Shown here: piece after piece, positions 33,604 through 44,960 of the stretch
Numbering within the stretch: position 1 is the first letter of the stretch
Layout: every line of letters begins with the position of its first letter
DNA from: Clytia hemisphaerica
Taxonomy: Eukaryota; Cnidaria; Hydrozoa; Leptothecata; Clytiidae
Length of the DNA stretch: 64,000 nt
Assembly: GCA_902728285.1 (NCBI GenBank)
Contig: CACVBU010000381.1
Location: 26,245 to 90,244, forward strand
Reading direction: 5' to 3'
Made by a program: the position numbers and the translations under genes
The notes under the pieces: generated by a model
Databases searched by the model: none
Told to the model about the DNA's origin: nothing
The model's input: only the letters and a program-made list of their open reading frames with translations

Positions 33604-34352
33604 CAGGGATATGTTATAGCGGAGCTGGATGAGGGACGAGAATTCCTTAGCGGATTGCTTCTTTGTCTTTTCTATTGTAAACTGTTCATAATAGAAATCC
33701 ATCTCTGTCCCCTTGAGTGTTCTGTTTTTATAAGAAAAATGAAACAGACAAAGTATTCATGCAGTACGTTTGCATATATTTTGCTATGATGTTCCCGCTT
33801 TTCATCAAAATAATATTTGCAAAAGATACCCCAAAAGCTTCTTTGTAAATGAAATCTAATTTTATCAGCATGTGTTATGAATTTGAGAAGCTTTCATGAT
33901 TTCTCTTTAAAAATTTCGGATGTAAATATTTTGACAAATATTGTTTCAATTGACTTGAAATTTTTTCCATAATCAGACATACCGACTTGCTATCTGAAAA
34001 TATCAGTAAGAAAGTGAGGCACCCCGCGGTGTAGCGCGGTATTTCAAATGAAAAAGAGCTATTTATAATCTTATAGAAGAAATTTCTTATAACTTTACTA
34101 ATGAAAAAATGTTTTTCATTTTTTTAAATTGTCATTCATCAATGTTTGACAGACCCTCTTGATAATTAAAAGTTTTTAATCGTGAACAATAAATGCAGCA
34201 GCAGAATCATTGGCTAAAAAGAAATCCAAATTTCACGAATTTGTAATTAAAAAAGTTTAATTTCATATTAAATTTTAATGTCAGGGCGGGACAGAGATAG
34301 AACAAGGCTTTTTCAAATGTGCGTTATCCAGCTCCGCTATAACATATCCCTG
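33604..34352. mobile_element. 749-bp TIR element with 7-bp target duplication
   Basis: Inverted ends start CAGGGATATGTTATAGCGGA and continue to 27 exact bases. ATTTGGC lies at 33597-33603 and 34353-34359. CAGGG ends suggest hAT, but that group usually duplicates 8 bp. No transposase frame. Confidence 0.85.
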
Positions 34353-34799
34353 ATTTGGCTGTAAGTATTGTTTTCTTTTTTGTATTGTGGGCCTGGGCCG
34401 AGTCTTTTTATTGTGTTATGTTATTTGTAATGTTCTTGTCGTTTTAGTTACTAACCTTTTGAGTACTTCTATTATTATGTGTTTTCATGTCCGTTAGGTT
34501 TTAATTGTGCTATTGTTTTGATTTGAAAGTCGTTATTGATAACCGGTTCAGTTCAAACCTCGAATGGGGTGGCTGAAACGGTTAGGTTGGAATTTTCCGA
34601 GAAGTAGAAGTAAATGAAGAATGTAATAAGTAGAGATGTGAGAATAATAATTATTAATTAAGAATCAAGGTGGATTTTTTATGTATTATAAATATATTTT
34701 CAAAAAATAATCAACTTGATAAAAATTATGAAATATATTGTAAGTGTATCAATCTGTTATAAAGGTTGTGCGTGTGAGTAGTTGTTTTAAGTTTTTATG
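34353..34799. other. No gene seen
   Basis: AT-rich, between the TIR element and the end of PLE-C. The part near 34740-34800 still reads as the C-terminal PLE linker (TRPQIINKRHKNLKQLLTRT) in the minus frame. Confidence 0.4.
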
Positions 34800-36428
34800 T
34801 CGCTTGTTTATAATCTGAGGTCTGGTCGGGAAGATAGATTTCTATGTGTGGTCACTTTTTAGTAGATGCCAGTGTCTATTTAGGATGTTTTTAATTGGTT
34901 GAAGATTCTTGTAGTATTCGATAACGAACGGAAGGTAATATTTAGAATTTTGTGAATTTTGATACGTTTTTTGTAGGTATTTGTTATTGTTTTTCCACTT
35001 GTTTTTCTTTTGTAAACATTCTTTTTGTGTCATGTGTTTTGTTTTTTTGAATTTCTTTTCGATTAGTGTTTTAGAGTAACCCCTGTTTGTGTCATGTATC
35101 TGGTTTACGTAGGCATTAAATTCGTTTAACTCTTTAAGGTTGCCTATCCACAGGAGAAATATATCATCTAGAAATATGCTATATAGTAAAATCTTTGATA
35201 GGTATGGTTCTATGAGTATTCTTTCTTCTTCTAGTTTTTCAAGAAATAGGTTGGCATATGCTGGACACATTCGGCTGCCCATAGCTGAGCCAAATTTTTG
35301 TCTATAGAGTGTATCTTGAAACATAAAGTAATTGTTTTAAAGTAAAAATCTGAACAGTGTTTTTATTATTTTGTTATTAGGAGAGTAAGTCAGGATTTTT
35401 GATCGATGTAGGTTTATGTAATGTAAGCGTGAATTTATACCTTCTTCATGTGGGATATTTGTGTAAAGTGATTTGATATCTATGGTCACTAGGTACTTTG
35501 TTTTGATTGCCAAATTTTGGTTTTTCATTAGTTTGATTAGGAAGTCTTTCGTGTCTTTAATGTATGAATGTATTTCTTTTGTTATTGGTTGTAAACATTT
35601 AGAGAGGAATTTTGATATATTTTCTGTTAGAAAACTAACATAAGATACTATTGGCCTTCCTGGAATTAGAGGTTTATGTATTTTAGGTAATATATAGAAT
35701 AGGCTGGTACGCGGTTGTTCTGGTGGTAATAAATATTTATATATATTATCGTCTATGTGGTAGTGGTAGAATATTGTATCCAGGAAGGCCTCTAAGTTTG
35801 TTTAGACATCCTTCAGTGGACTTTTATCTATAATTTCGTAAGAGTTAGTATCATTAAGATGGTCCATAACCTTTTCTTTATACATTGTTTTATCAAGAAC
35901 GACTATACAACCTCCTTTGTCAGCTTTTTTTATTTCTATTCTTTTGTTTTTTTGTAGGCGTTCTAGTGTTTTTCTTTCGAATTTGTTTAAGTTGTTGGTA
36001 AATTTTATTTGTTCGACAGTTTTAATGTGTTTTCTTATGTCTGCTATGATTTTTTTGAAGTATATTTTGAGTTTCATATTTTCAGGTGGGGGAGCCTTCC
36101 AGTGACTTCCTCCAAAGTATTTTTGGTTTTTGTTTATTATTTCGAAAATAGTACATAGTAGACGGTTTTTAGCTTCCTTCCGTTTATTGGAATGGTAGAT
36201 TATCCATTGGCCGTGGTGTCGTATGATGATTTCCCTCGCTTCCTTTCCTGCATTTAATAGGTTTTCGTCCCATTCTTTCTTACAATCGGCACTTAAAGTT
36301 GTTTTTGTTTGCAGCGTTGGGATAAAACCATTCGAAATCGAATTCAATTTCCTCGAATTAATCAACTTCGTTTGCTTCGACGTATGTTGAAGGACTTTCG
36401 TAGCGTGGTGTTTATATTTGGATTGCAT
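34740..36428 (-). pseudogene. Penelope-like element C: reverse transcriptase, frameshifted
   Basis: Frames 36428-35802, about 35760-35530, 35528-35337 and 35324-34842 form one RT. In order: RIEIKKADKGGCIVVLDKTM (fingers), LPKIHKPLIPGRPIVS, motif A LVTIDIKSLYTNIPHEE, motif B QKFGSAMGSRMCPAYANLFL, motif C FLDDIFLLW, then PIKNILNRHWHLLKSDHT and TRPQIINKRHKNLKQLL. The catalytic DD is kept. Several frameshifts make it a pseudogene. No GIY-YIG is found downstream before 34352; either it was lost or this lineage lacks it. Diverged from PLE-A, PLE-B and the Naiad-type copies. Confidence 0.85.
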
Positions 36429-36644
36429 GTGTTCAGTGTCTATATCGTTCGCGTTAGTTTCGGTAGCCTTTTCCTTTGGGATCCTGAATGCTCGTGCTTT
36501 TGGTAGTAATCAGTCGAATTCGTCCTATGAATCTTAAAAGTTTCCTTGTTGTAACATGTGGTTAAGTGCATGGTTCCTACGTATTCATTTCCGTATAAGA
36601 TAAATAGTGAGAAAGCAGTTGTGACCACAATAATTAAAACATCA

Positions 36645-36823
36645 AAAACAGATATATATCTAAAATAGAGGAGACATCCTCTATTAGCAACAAATAATTC
36701 TTGAGGAAAATCTATAATAAATATATATCTTAAATACCCAAAAAAACAAACACCTTATTAAAAGAAAATCTGAAAACACTATCCCTAAAAATAATTTTTT
36801 CTATCAGTTGTTTCCATAAAGAT
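36645..36823 (+). repeat. Repeat B, intact copy (empty PLE-B site)
   Basis: Reads through the word ATATCTTAAATACCC that is duplicated around PLE-B. It ends ATAAAGATCA, the same end that abuts the phosphatase fragment at 24760. It may be the 5' leader of PLE-C, which lies just to its left on the minus strand. Confidence 0.75.
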
Positions 36824-38106
36824 CACCGTCTATCAAGAGTTATCGGTTTGATGCTTATAAGAAAAATAAATAGGGACAAAACTACTTTCTCTTTCGTTTT
36901 TAGGCGGCATTCGCAGATATTTGGTAAGAAAACAGTGAGAAGGAAAAAGAGATTGGATTTATGTTGGAACTTTTGTTGGAACTGAAGAAAAAGCCTCTTC
37001 CAAACATGAAACGGTTATAATCACTCATAGTTTGGGGAATTTTCAATTATCCAGTCTTTGGCCTATAGCCTATTATAGCCTATGAACTTTTTGTACTGTA
37101 TATATATGCTTTTATTTGGGCTATTACTTTTCGTAGAAAAACTTTTTCTGCTCACTTTGGGCCTCAGTTGAGTATGTTGGGTAGATTTTGGGTTGGGAAA
37201 TAGGTAAAAAGTAAAATTATACATAAACATGTTTGAGTGTTTGAGAGTATTTTGACTTGACTTCATGTTATGTTTTTCTTATCTTTACCACCACAAAATT
37301 ATCCAACAGAATATAATTTATAAACTATTTTCAAGTATAAAAATATTTGGCTGAAGCAAACTTTGTACAAATTTTATATATTTAATGATAAAGGAAAAAC
37401 ATCTCGAAATTCTTTTATTATACTCCTTTGTGACAGTACTTCTGTTGGGAAGTTCGAAGCTTTTCCACCGAACAGAATTGAGCACTAATAACTAATAATT
37501 CCAATAAAAAAATAATTTCAGACAGTGCTTTAGGCATCATAACTTTGCCTAAAAATGCAATGACTACAAAGTGGATTTGTACCGTCAAGGGCTCTAACTT
37601 GGGACAGTCTGACAAAGCATGGGACAGCAATTTTGCAATCATTGTATCGAACCTCCAAACCCATTTAATCAACATAGTCGAATATCATGGAAAACAAACT
37701 TGTTGTCAACAGAGATTTAACAGTGAAAATACAGTCCAGAAAGTCAATCATCCCATAATATGACCACTCGTCCCAAGTTAGACCCGTTGACGGTACTGTG
37801 TGCCAGATATCCAAAACAATAACAATCCATTGTATGTAATATATACATGTCAATGTCGTAACGTGCGTACTTTCAATTTTTTGCGGTACTTCAAAAATTT
37901 CAGAATTTTTGGGCACTTTCTTCGTATTCGCTTATCCAAAACTGCACGTAAAACGTACCCCAAAATCAGTCACTTTTATAACATTATAACTCGGTCTTTG
38001 ATGACTGGGAAGATTCAACGACAAAATTTTGAGAGTTGAATAAAGTAAAGTTTGAAGTTTATCCTTCAGCGCAGTCTAAAGGGCTGGGTGAAACCATGTT
38101 TGAACT
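36824..38106 (+). repeat. Dispersed repeat D, copy 2
   Basis: Direct copy of 19918-21052 with an extra stretch of about 150 bases near 36860-37015. It contains the same internal stem-loop (37579-37605 with 37770-37796) and shares unusual words such as CTTTGGCCTATAGCC. Confidence 0.85.
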
Positions 38107-38647
38107 ATGAGCCTATATCTTGGATATCTCTCTCATATCAAAACTGTTCAATGCGATCGAAAAAATCTTTCCCAGCTGAATTCCATGATAGGGAATGTTT
38201 GTGAAGCTATTATAGTCATTGTTTGCACCAATATAAAGTTACTTCTGCAAGTTAGTAGTTAAATCGACAAAACTACTTGAATTCATTATGTTCAAAAAGT
38301 ATTGTCTGTCATTCCAATGTATGATAGAAGTCTATTCCAATAAATTTGATGTTGGTTCCAAGCAGTATTCTTCTTCTTTCTTCCCAAGAATGCTCCACTT
38401 TCTCATCAAAGTTGTAGAGGCGTTCAGCCCGTTTCTTCCGGCGACGGCGATTCCTCAGGGTGTGTTTGGGCACTGTTATTTCCTCGTTATCGATATCAGA
38501 GGAGGCTGACAGACTAATTTCACATGAATCCATAGTGTTTTATTTAGATATTTAATTTATACTGAAACGATATAGAAAAACAATAGAAACAAGCATGCTC
38601 CTTAAATTACCAACCTTATTACAGGGAAAATACTTAATACAACACTC
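38107..38647. other. No supported gene; one basic short frame
   Basis: A 74-codon minus frame at 38533-38309 contains TLRNRRRRKKRAERLYNFDE. It is not recognised and may be a BEL relic or chance. Confidence 0.2.
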
Positions 38648-39847
38648 TCAAAAGTTTTTGTAGCATTTGATCGTAGTTTTACACTCCTTTTTCGAGTGTC
38701 CCGGTTTCAAACAATTAAAACAACAATGGTTTTTCTTCAAAATTTCTCTGCGAGCACTATTTGTCGTAACAATAGTACATTGATCACTGTAATGATCTGT
38801 GCTTTGGCAAAATCTGCAAAACTTTTTTCTTTGTTGTGCACCTCCAAAGTTCATTGAGGAGCGTTTTTTCGAATTCGAATTTTCTGCTTCGGGACCTTTC
38901 AAATAATCAAAGTTTTCTCTTGCTAGAATTTCCTCATTAATAGCTTTCAAAAATTCAGTTATGTCCCAAGTGTTACTTCCAAGAGTTCTACTGAGATGTA
39001 AACGAACGACATTTGGTAATTTCTCTAAAACAATAGGTATCAACATCGGACCCAAAGTTTCTTTCTCAATTCCGATTGATTTTAAAGCACGGACATTGCT
39101 TTCGACTGTGTCATACAATTTTCGAAGTTCTTTAGCTGAGCCGTTACTTAGCTTTTCTAATTTAATCAGTTTATTCATAAGACTCGAACGGATGAGTTGC
39201 GAATTTCCATAACGTTCAGTTAGGAGTTGCCAGGCTTTATCATAATTTTCTCCACTAAGTGGAAGTCCTTGAATTGCTTGCTGAGCTTCATCTCGAACGT
39301 AACTTTGCAAATACGTGAATTTTTCAATGTCAGACAGTTTCGAATTTTCGTGGATGGTCGCAGTAAACGTGTCTCTAAACGAATTCCATTCTAACGGGTC
39401 TCCTTTGAATTTCGGGATTTCGATTTTCGGCAAGCGGACACCGTCGTTCTTTCTTTCGATGATCGGTTGTTGTACTGTGGCAGCGATTGTACCCGTAGCG
39501 ATCGGCGTGACGTTTACGTTAGCGTAAGGTGTTTCAAGTTTTCGTTCTAATCGTTTAAGTTTTGAAACGTACTTCTGTACTTTCAGTTCAAATTCAGTGT
39601 TGGCATTCAGTTCATCAGCCATTTCCTCGTCGTCAGACAGGAGTTCCAAAATTTTCTCGTCAAGTTTTTTAATCGTGTCGTGCTTACTTTGTATCGCGAT
39701 GATATTGCTATTCAGTTCATCCATTACATCGTATCGTTGTGTTTCGGTGAGCGTATCAAAATTCGGGTTGTCGGACTTGGCAAACAATTTACTAGCGTTC
39801 AGTCGGTAAGCGTTTCTGCTTTTCTTCAATTTGGCAAGGTGAGCCAT
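38648..39847 (-). CDS. BEL/Pao retrotransposon Gag, intact to the second zinc knuckle
   Basis: A 399-codon frame starting MAHLAKLKKSRNAYRLNASK. The N-terminal 130 residues are coiled-coil-like. About residues 138-290 form the DUF1759 capsid-like domain of BEL/Pao Gag: LPKIEIPKFKGDPLEWNSF, FTYLQSYVRDEAQQAIQGL, AWQLLTERYGN. Two CCHC zinc knuckles follow: CRFCQSTDHYSDQC and CCFNCLKPGHSKKEC. A third begins (IKCYK) but stops, so protease, RT and integrase are missing and the element is 3'-truncated at about 38648. The frame itself has no lesion, so it is young or kept by selection. Gag packages element RNA in virus-like particles. Confidence 0.93.
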   Translation of the reverse strand: MAHLAKLKKSRNAYRLNASKLFAKSDNPNFDTLTETQRYDVMDELNSNIIAIQSKHDTIKKLDEKILELLSDDEEMADELNANTEFELKVQKYVSKLKRLERKLETPYANVNVTPIATGTIAATVQQPIIERKNDGVRLPKIEIPKFKGDPLEWNSFRDTFTATIHENSKLSDIEKFTYLQSYVRDEAQQAIQGLPLSGENYDKAWQLLTERYGNSQLIRSSLMNKLIKLEKLSNGSAKELRKLYDTVESNVRALKSIGIEKETLGPMLIPIVLEKLPNVVRLHLSRTLGSNTWDITEFLKAINEEILARENFDYLKGPEAENSNSKKRSSMNFGGAQQRKKFCRFCQSTDHYSDQCTIVTTNSARREILKKNHCCFNCLKPGHSKKECKTTIKCYKNF

Positions 39848-40290
39848 ATTTTCAAAATCAAATCAATAATCACGTGTAATCAAAATCAATCAAATCAAAT
39901 CTCAAATATCTGCGATCGGTAACAAATCCAAAATCAAATCAAAATTTCAATATCCGAACCGCGTATCAAAAATCAAATCAATTCCAATAAATCAAATCTC
40001 ATAACAGCAACAAATCAATTCCAATATCCGGGTCGGTCAGGACCATGTGATTCCAAGCAAATAAAGAGGACTGTATTTTTCTATTAAATTTCACAAGATG
40101 TTTCTTCTATAACCTCAAATTTCAACTAAATAAAAACGCTAACTTCACAACAAAAAACATGCTTTATATAATAATTGATCACGTGACTTCATCAATTATT
40201 CACAGGTGGAACTACCATTACACAGTCTCAAATATACGGAATAAAATCATATTTCTATTCATTCGTTGTCGTGGAGCCTCGATTTCGAGA
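39848..40290 (-). other. BEL 5' leader and presumed LTR
   Basis: Leader rich in AATCAAATC repeats (39860-40015), followed by the candidate primer site and an AT-rich stretch that may be the LTR. The LTR start is not defined. Confidence 0.4.
40028..40045 (-). other. Candidate primer binding site of the BEL element
   Basis: On the minus strand TGGTCCTGACCGACCCGG begins with TGG, as required to pair with a tRNA 3' CCA. It lies about 180 bases 5' of the Gag start. The 5' LTR would then lie to the right, from 40046. The tRNA was not identified and no second LTR exists to confirm it. Confidence 0.35.
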
Positions 40291-40695
40291 CGACGGTATG
40301 TGCCGCGCAAAATCTGCTTTTCAAAATCGTACCCTTACAGTGCAGTTCAATATGCCTGAAAAGGTACCCTTTCAGTGCATTTTCTCTTGATTTACCCAAC
40401 CCTTATAGTGCACTATATTTCTCAGCTGTAAATCTGCGTGAAAGAAAAAGCTTTGGAAATTTTCTGTTTCAAAGAAAAACTGGGAAAATTATTCTTGTCA
40501 GCTGTAATTATCAGACAATAGAAACTTTTTCAAACAAACGAGAAGTATAAACCTTTCTTTTTAACAATTATTTTGAATTTGTTTTAAAATTCGACCCTTG
40601 CAGTGCAATCTCACAGAAACACACTTGAACACACCCTTACAGTGCATTTTGGGATGCTGAAAAACCCCACCCTTAAGCGCGGCACATGACGTAGG
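40291..40695. repeat. Palindrome-ended repeat with interspersed CCCTTACAGTGCA words
   Basis: Ends TATGTGCCGCGC and GCGCGGCACATGA are inverted. Inside, the word ACCCTTACAGTGCA or a one-base variant occurs near 40329, 40366, 40398, 40592 and 40631 at irregular spacing. A related GTATGTGCCGCCCTTAAGG stretch is at 48.87 kb. Probably a MITE family. Confidence 0.6.
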
Positions 40696-41301
40696 CCAGA
40701 TCATATGAGTGCCCCCCCCCCCGGGTATCCTTACACCCCTTTGCATTTTTCAGTAAAATTAATCGCAATAAAACATTTCAAATTTTCAGAGAGCTCAAGA
40801 AGAAACTCCTCAAAACACCGAAGCAATGAAAAAGAATGCTGCGTTATTCATTTTAAAAACAAAGGAAACAAATAAGCTGACTCAAGTGAGTACTGAATAC
40901 CTCTGATTCAATTAATCCAACCATTTGAGGAATATCAAAAGTTTGAAATTTTCATTGTTCAGAAAGTTCAAGATAAGAGCTTTTTTTGAAATAACACGCT
41001 GTCTTGGAAGACTGGATTGTAAATTTTGTTTATTCTAATTGCTATAGCAATTTATTTTATTCATTGGCAAGATATTGGAGATGGAGTGACAAGAACAATT
41101 ATTTCTTTCTCATTAGGGCGCTGTCGATTCAGTTGTTGATAAGGTAAAAATATTAGTGGAGTAAGCTATCGAAAAATTATGTACTGAAGACTCTTGAATC
41201 CAATCCAGATATGGAAATGGCGGAAGTTATTCAGCAAGCACTTTCGGAAAACATGGATCCTTTCGAGGGGCTAGAGACAAAAGCTTTACAAGAGGCTTTC
41301 T

Positions 41302-42066
41302 CGGGTAAATTAATTAATGCGTGTCCAAATTTTCGTCATAAAAACACTTTTGCATAATCCTTTTTTTTCAAATTTTGCTGACGTCAGCAGAAATCAGCAA
41401 AATACGAAAATTTGCAATAAAGTGCTGACATCAGCAAAATTTCAAAAAAAAGGTTTTTCTCAAAATGATCCTTTTAATGATGTGCAACTTTGGTCCAAAT
41501 TTCATGTTCATACCATTAGCCAAACTAGAGTTATTTAAAAAACAAGTTTTGCTGACGTCAGCATTTTTTGGTTTTTGCGATTTTTCGCAAAATTGGCAAA
41601 ACCTAAATTTAAGTAACACCGATTTTCATGTTCTACATGGTAATACGCTACTTTAAAGGTATAATTTATTATGCTAGGAGCAGTGGCGTGGTGGGAAAAT
41701 TTCTCTGGGGTGGCCAAGGCAAATATGGCGCCCTTTTTAAAGATTTTTTGTTTTTGGCGCCCCTCTCTATACGCTCATTATGAACACAAAAAAGGGAGTG
41801 TGTAAGCAAAGCGAGGCAGAAAATTTTGAGTTTTTGAGGTGATGAGGGGCGCCATTTTTGTATTTTCATTTGTCAATCTTTCGATATGGGCGCCTGAAAA
41901 ATCCTTCTTGGCGTCCGTTATTTTTGGGCGCCCCTTCTCAAAAGGGCTCCGCTGGGGGGGGCCTGCCCCCCCCCCTGGCCCCCCCCTGCCACCACGCCAC
42001 TGGCTAGGAGGGATGGAATTGCCTCCGAAAAATTAACGAAAATTTGGACACGCATTAATTTACCCG
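41302..42066. mobile_element. TIR element of about 765 bp inside the transposon-gene relic
   Basis: Inverted ends: CGGGTAAATTAAT, then ATGCGTGTCCAAATTTTCGT, mirrored at 42035-42066. It separates the 41.2-kb exon piece from the 42.1-kb continuation and itself carries a hAT-type MITE. The target duplication is obscured by the palindromic ends. Confidence 0.8.
41681..42002. mobile_element. hAT-type MITE, 322 bp
   Basis: Ends CAGTGGCGTGGTGG and CCACCACGCCACTG are exact inverted complements. GCTAGGAG is duplicated at 41673-41680 and 42003-42010. CAGTGGCG-type ends with 8-bp duplications are diagnostic of hAT. No ORF. Confidence 0.92.
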
Positions 42067-43733
42067 ATTTTGTAAAAAAACATTTCGATTTTTTTGTCTA
42101 CAAGGAGATAAAGTTGGGGAATACCTTGAGAACAGGCAAGAAAGCAACAAAAACGGTTATCATCGAAAAACCTGTAACTTTTATCTACATACCTCTTTTG
42201 GACAGCTTACAACAGTTTCTATCAAATCCTCGCATTGCAAATCTCATTTTCCAATATCTAAAGAACCCAATGATCATTTCATCTACGACATGAAGGGTGG
42301 AGAACTTTTCAAAGAGGACAATTTTTTACAAAGAACATCCTGATTGACTTTTACTATTATCAATCACGCATAAAGTCGACATTTATTACTATGTTGTAGC
42401 TAACATCAATCCCAAATTCCGTTCCAAACATGCCACCGTAAGATTATTAGCAATTGCAAACGCAAAATTGGTGAAAAAATATGGCTTTGAAAAGATTCTA
42501 GCTCCAACTATCGAAGATGTTAAAAAACTTTACAATGGGACACTTTTGATGGTTGCTAAAGAGCCAAAGATAGTGTTTGGAAAAGTTTTTGCAGCAACCG
42601 GGGACAACGAAGGTCAACATCAGTGGGGTGGATTTAAAGAGGGTGTCGGAGTGGCCTTTCAAAAGTTTCGACATTGCTTATGTAACTTATGACTAATTAC
42701 AACGCATAGTTTATGGATATCGAAAATGCCCCGAACAACTCTGTCAAATCAAATTTGCAGACAGCATACAGTTTGAATAAGCGAAGTCCTTTGTGTATGC
42801 TACCTGAGTTTGACATCACAGCTCAACTCGCTCAAGATGTTATGCACACCTTTCTGGAAGGTTCTGTGCAATACGAGCTTCGTCATTGTCTCGTGAAGTT
42901 GTTCGCGGAACATCATCTCACCCTTACGGATTTGAATTCATGTATCCTGACATTCGATTTTGGATACTTGGAACAGTCTGATAGCTTTTCACAGATAAAT
43001 GAGAATGTTTTTACACAAGAGAGCTACAAAATGAAACTGAATGCTGCTAATCTAGATTCTTTTTGAGAATAATTCCATGTCTTATTTACCCTTTTGTTGA
43101 TGCAAACCATGGAGTTTTGAAGTTCATCGCTGAAATGTCCTGTATTGTGAACATACTTTTCTCCCCCGTTGTCTCAGAGGAGACCCTGCTTGACTTGAGA
43201 AAAAAAAATTGAAAGACACCTGAAACAATTCAAAGAACTTTTTCCTGAGCAAAACATAGCCCCCAAACAGCATTACACTATACACATGCCAACAATGATT
43301 AAAAAAGTAGGTCCACTGATTCGGTATAGTTTCAATTTCGAATCGGCGCAAAAATATTTTAAAGAAATAGCAAAAAAACAAAACTTTGAAAACATTTCGC
43401 AGTCACTTGCTAAACGGAACCAATTTTTACAGACATGCAATTTCGCAGACACGGAAGAAAATCCAAATGGGCATCCAATATTTTCAACAGAAAAGAAATT
43501 GGGACCTTTAACCTCCATTTTTGACGTCACACCGAACAGAGAACCAGTATTTGGCTAAATCAAGAAAATATTTGTCATCTCTGCCTTCGTATATTTTGAG
43601 CTTGAAATGTTCCATGCACATGAATTTAGTGATATGTTTCAGTCATATGAAGTGACACAATCAAATCATGAAGAAGTAATAAGATGCAGTGACGATATTA
43701 CTTACCATATTAAAATGCAAAGAAATAAATCAT

Positions 43734-44032
43734 CCCTGGGGGTACTACCCTTGTCGACCGACGGGGGGGCTCCGCTGAGGTTCGAAAAATGGACCCTACG
43801 TGGGACTCGAAATTTGCGAAAAAAATGACCCTGAATGGGACTGAAATTCCAAAATTTTCTCAAATTTTCTACTTTTTCCTCAAATTTTCCAAAAATAGGC
43901 ACCCTACGAGGGACTTATTTTTCTATTTTGGTGTTTTTGCGACCCTACCTGAGACTTGTGGAGGTTAAAGAAGGTACCCTGAGCAGCGGAGCATCCCCGT
44001 AACCAATCTTGCCCTAGTACCCCCCCCCCTGG
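43734..44032. mobile_element. G-tract MITE, about 299 bp, 8-bp duplication
   Basis: Ends CCCTGGGGGTACTA and TAGTACCCCCCCCCCTGG are inverted. TAAATCAT flanks both sides (43726-43733, 44033-44040). Internally, GGACCCTACGTGGGACT-type words repeat. Related G-tract elements occur at 40.7 kb and 48.83 kb. Confidence 0.8.
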
Positions 44033-44040
44033 TAAATCAT

Positions 44041-44754
44041 TCATACCTTTAAAATATGATTTGAAAGACATTCTTAATTCTCATTTAAAACATTGTAACC
44101 CTTTATCGTATTAATTTTTACACAAGTTTGTTCCGACTTACTCTATTTCTGCTAACATTTTTTACTATATAAGAAAATATCACTCGTTAAAATTGAATTT
44201 ATGCTTCATTCCTTCTTTTTTATCTCCTTATCTCCTTGCTTTTTTCATAAATACATGTATTTTCCTTGTTTTAAGAAAACTTCACTTATTTCAAGAGTGT
44301 GCAATTTTTACTTTTTATCTATTTTCCTGATCAAGAGTGTTTCACTTGGAATAAGAATATTTCTCTTGAAAACTCTTAAATTTAGATTTATTCACTTATC
44401 AAGAAAACAGGATTTTATTGTGCAATGTATACAATCTTTACATACTGGCTGTTGAAGTACAACAGTCTTTAGCTGTGCTTTTTGACTGAATAAATTTTTT
44501 GAACATTTTGTTGCATTTATGACTGTCTAAGATGGACAATCTTTTGGTATAAAAACGATGATCATATTCTACAAAAACATCATTTTGTTCTTCTACATGT
44601 TCATTTTTCCGCTCTTTGAATTTTTTTTGTTTGATAATATATTCCACTCCGGGATATCTTCTTAACGAGTACAAAGCTGCTATCTGATTATGCTTCTATC
44701 AAAAGTCATAGTCTTTTTTTCTCCATTGCAGATTATATTGAGACAGACTTTTTT
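44041..44754. other. No gene seen
   Basis: AT-rich; short frames on both strands without recognisable domains. Confidence 0.4.
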
Positions 44755-44758
44755 AAGG

Positions 44759-44960
44759 GCTCTGACCATAGTAAATTTTAATGTTTGTCAAAATATAAAT
44801 TTCTGCCTGATAAAGCTAACAAAACTTAACAAAACTGATATGTAATACATTTTCTGTTAAATCAACTATTCTGAGTCTGAAAATTTAAGAATCACAAAGA
44901 AGAAAATTGATGAAGAAGAAAATGAAGATTTTTGCAACGAAGAGGTAATTAAGGTATTCT
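44759..44960. mobile_element. TTAA MITE, truncated second copy
   Basis: TTAA (44755-44758) then GGGCTCTGACCATAGTAAAT, followed by sequence homologous to 5399-5560, including TGATGAAGAAGAAAATGAAG. The right end is lost. Confidence 0.75.

Larger units (their letters stand above)
40790..43560 (+). pseudogene. Intron-containing transposon-gene relic, class uncertain
   Basis: Exon-like pieces: 40795-40888 (EETPQNTEAMKKNAALFILK, then GTGAGT); about 41115-41141; 41213-41302 (MAEVIQQALSENMDPFEGLE). Then after an insertion: IPLLDSLQQFLSNPRIANLI (about 42185-42250), YYYVVANINPKFRSKHATV (about 42380-42445), KKYGFEKILAP and ATGDNEGQHQWGGFKEGVG (42468-42692), LPEFDITAQLAQDVMHTFLE (42713-43066) and PKQHYTIHMPTMIKKVGPLI (about 43262-43558). 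The order and phrases match a large protein family that is multicopy in cnidarian and fish genomes and is thought to be transposase-derived. Frames are broken several times. Catalytic residues were not identified. Confidence 0.6.

Noticed and set aside
20352..37675. Shared minus frames in the two D copies as a conserved protein
   Set aside because: The N-termini differ through indels and no domain is visible; the similarity is explained by DNA identity.
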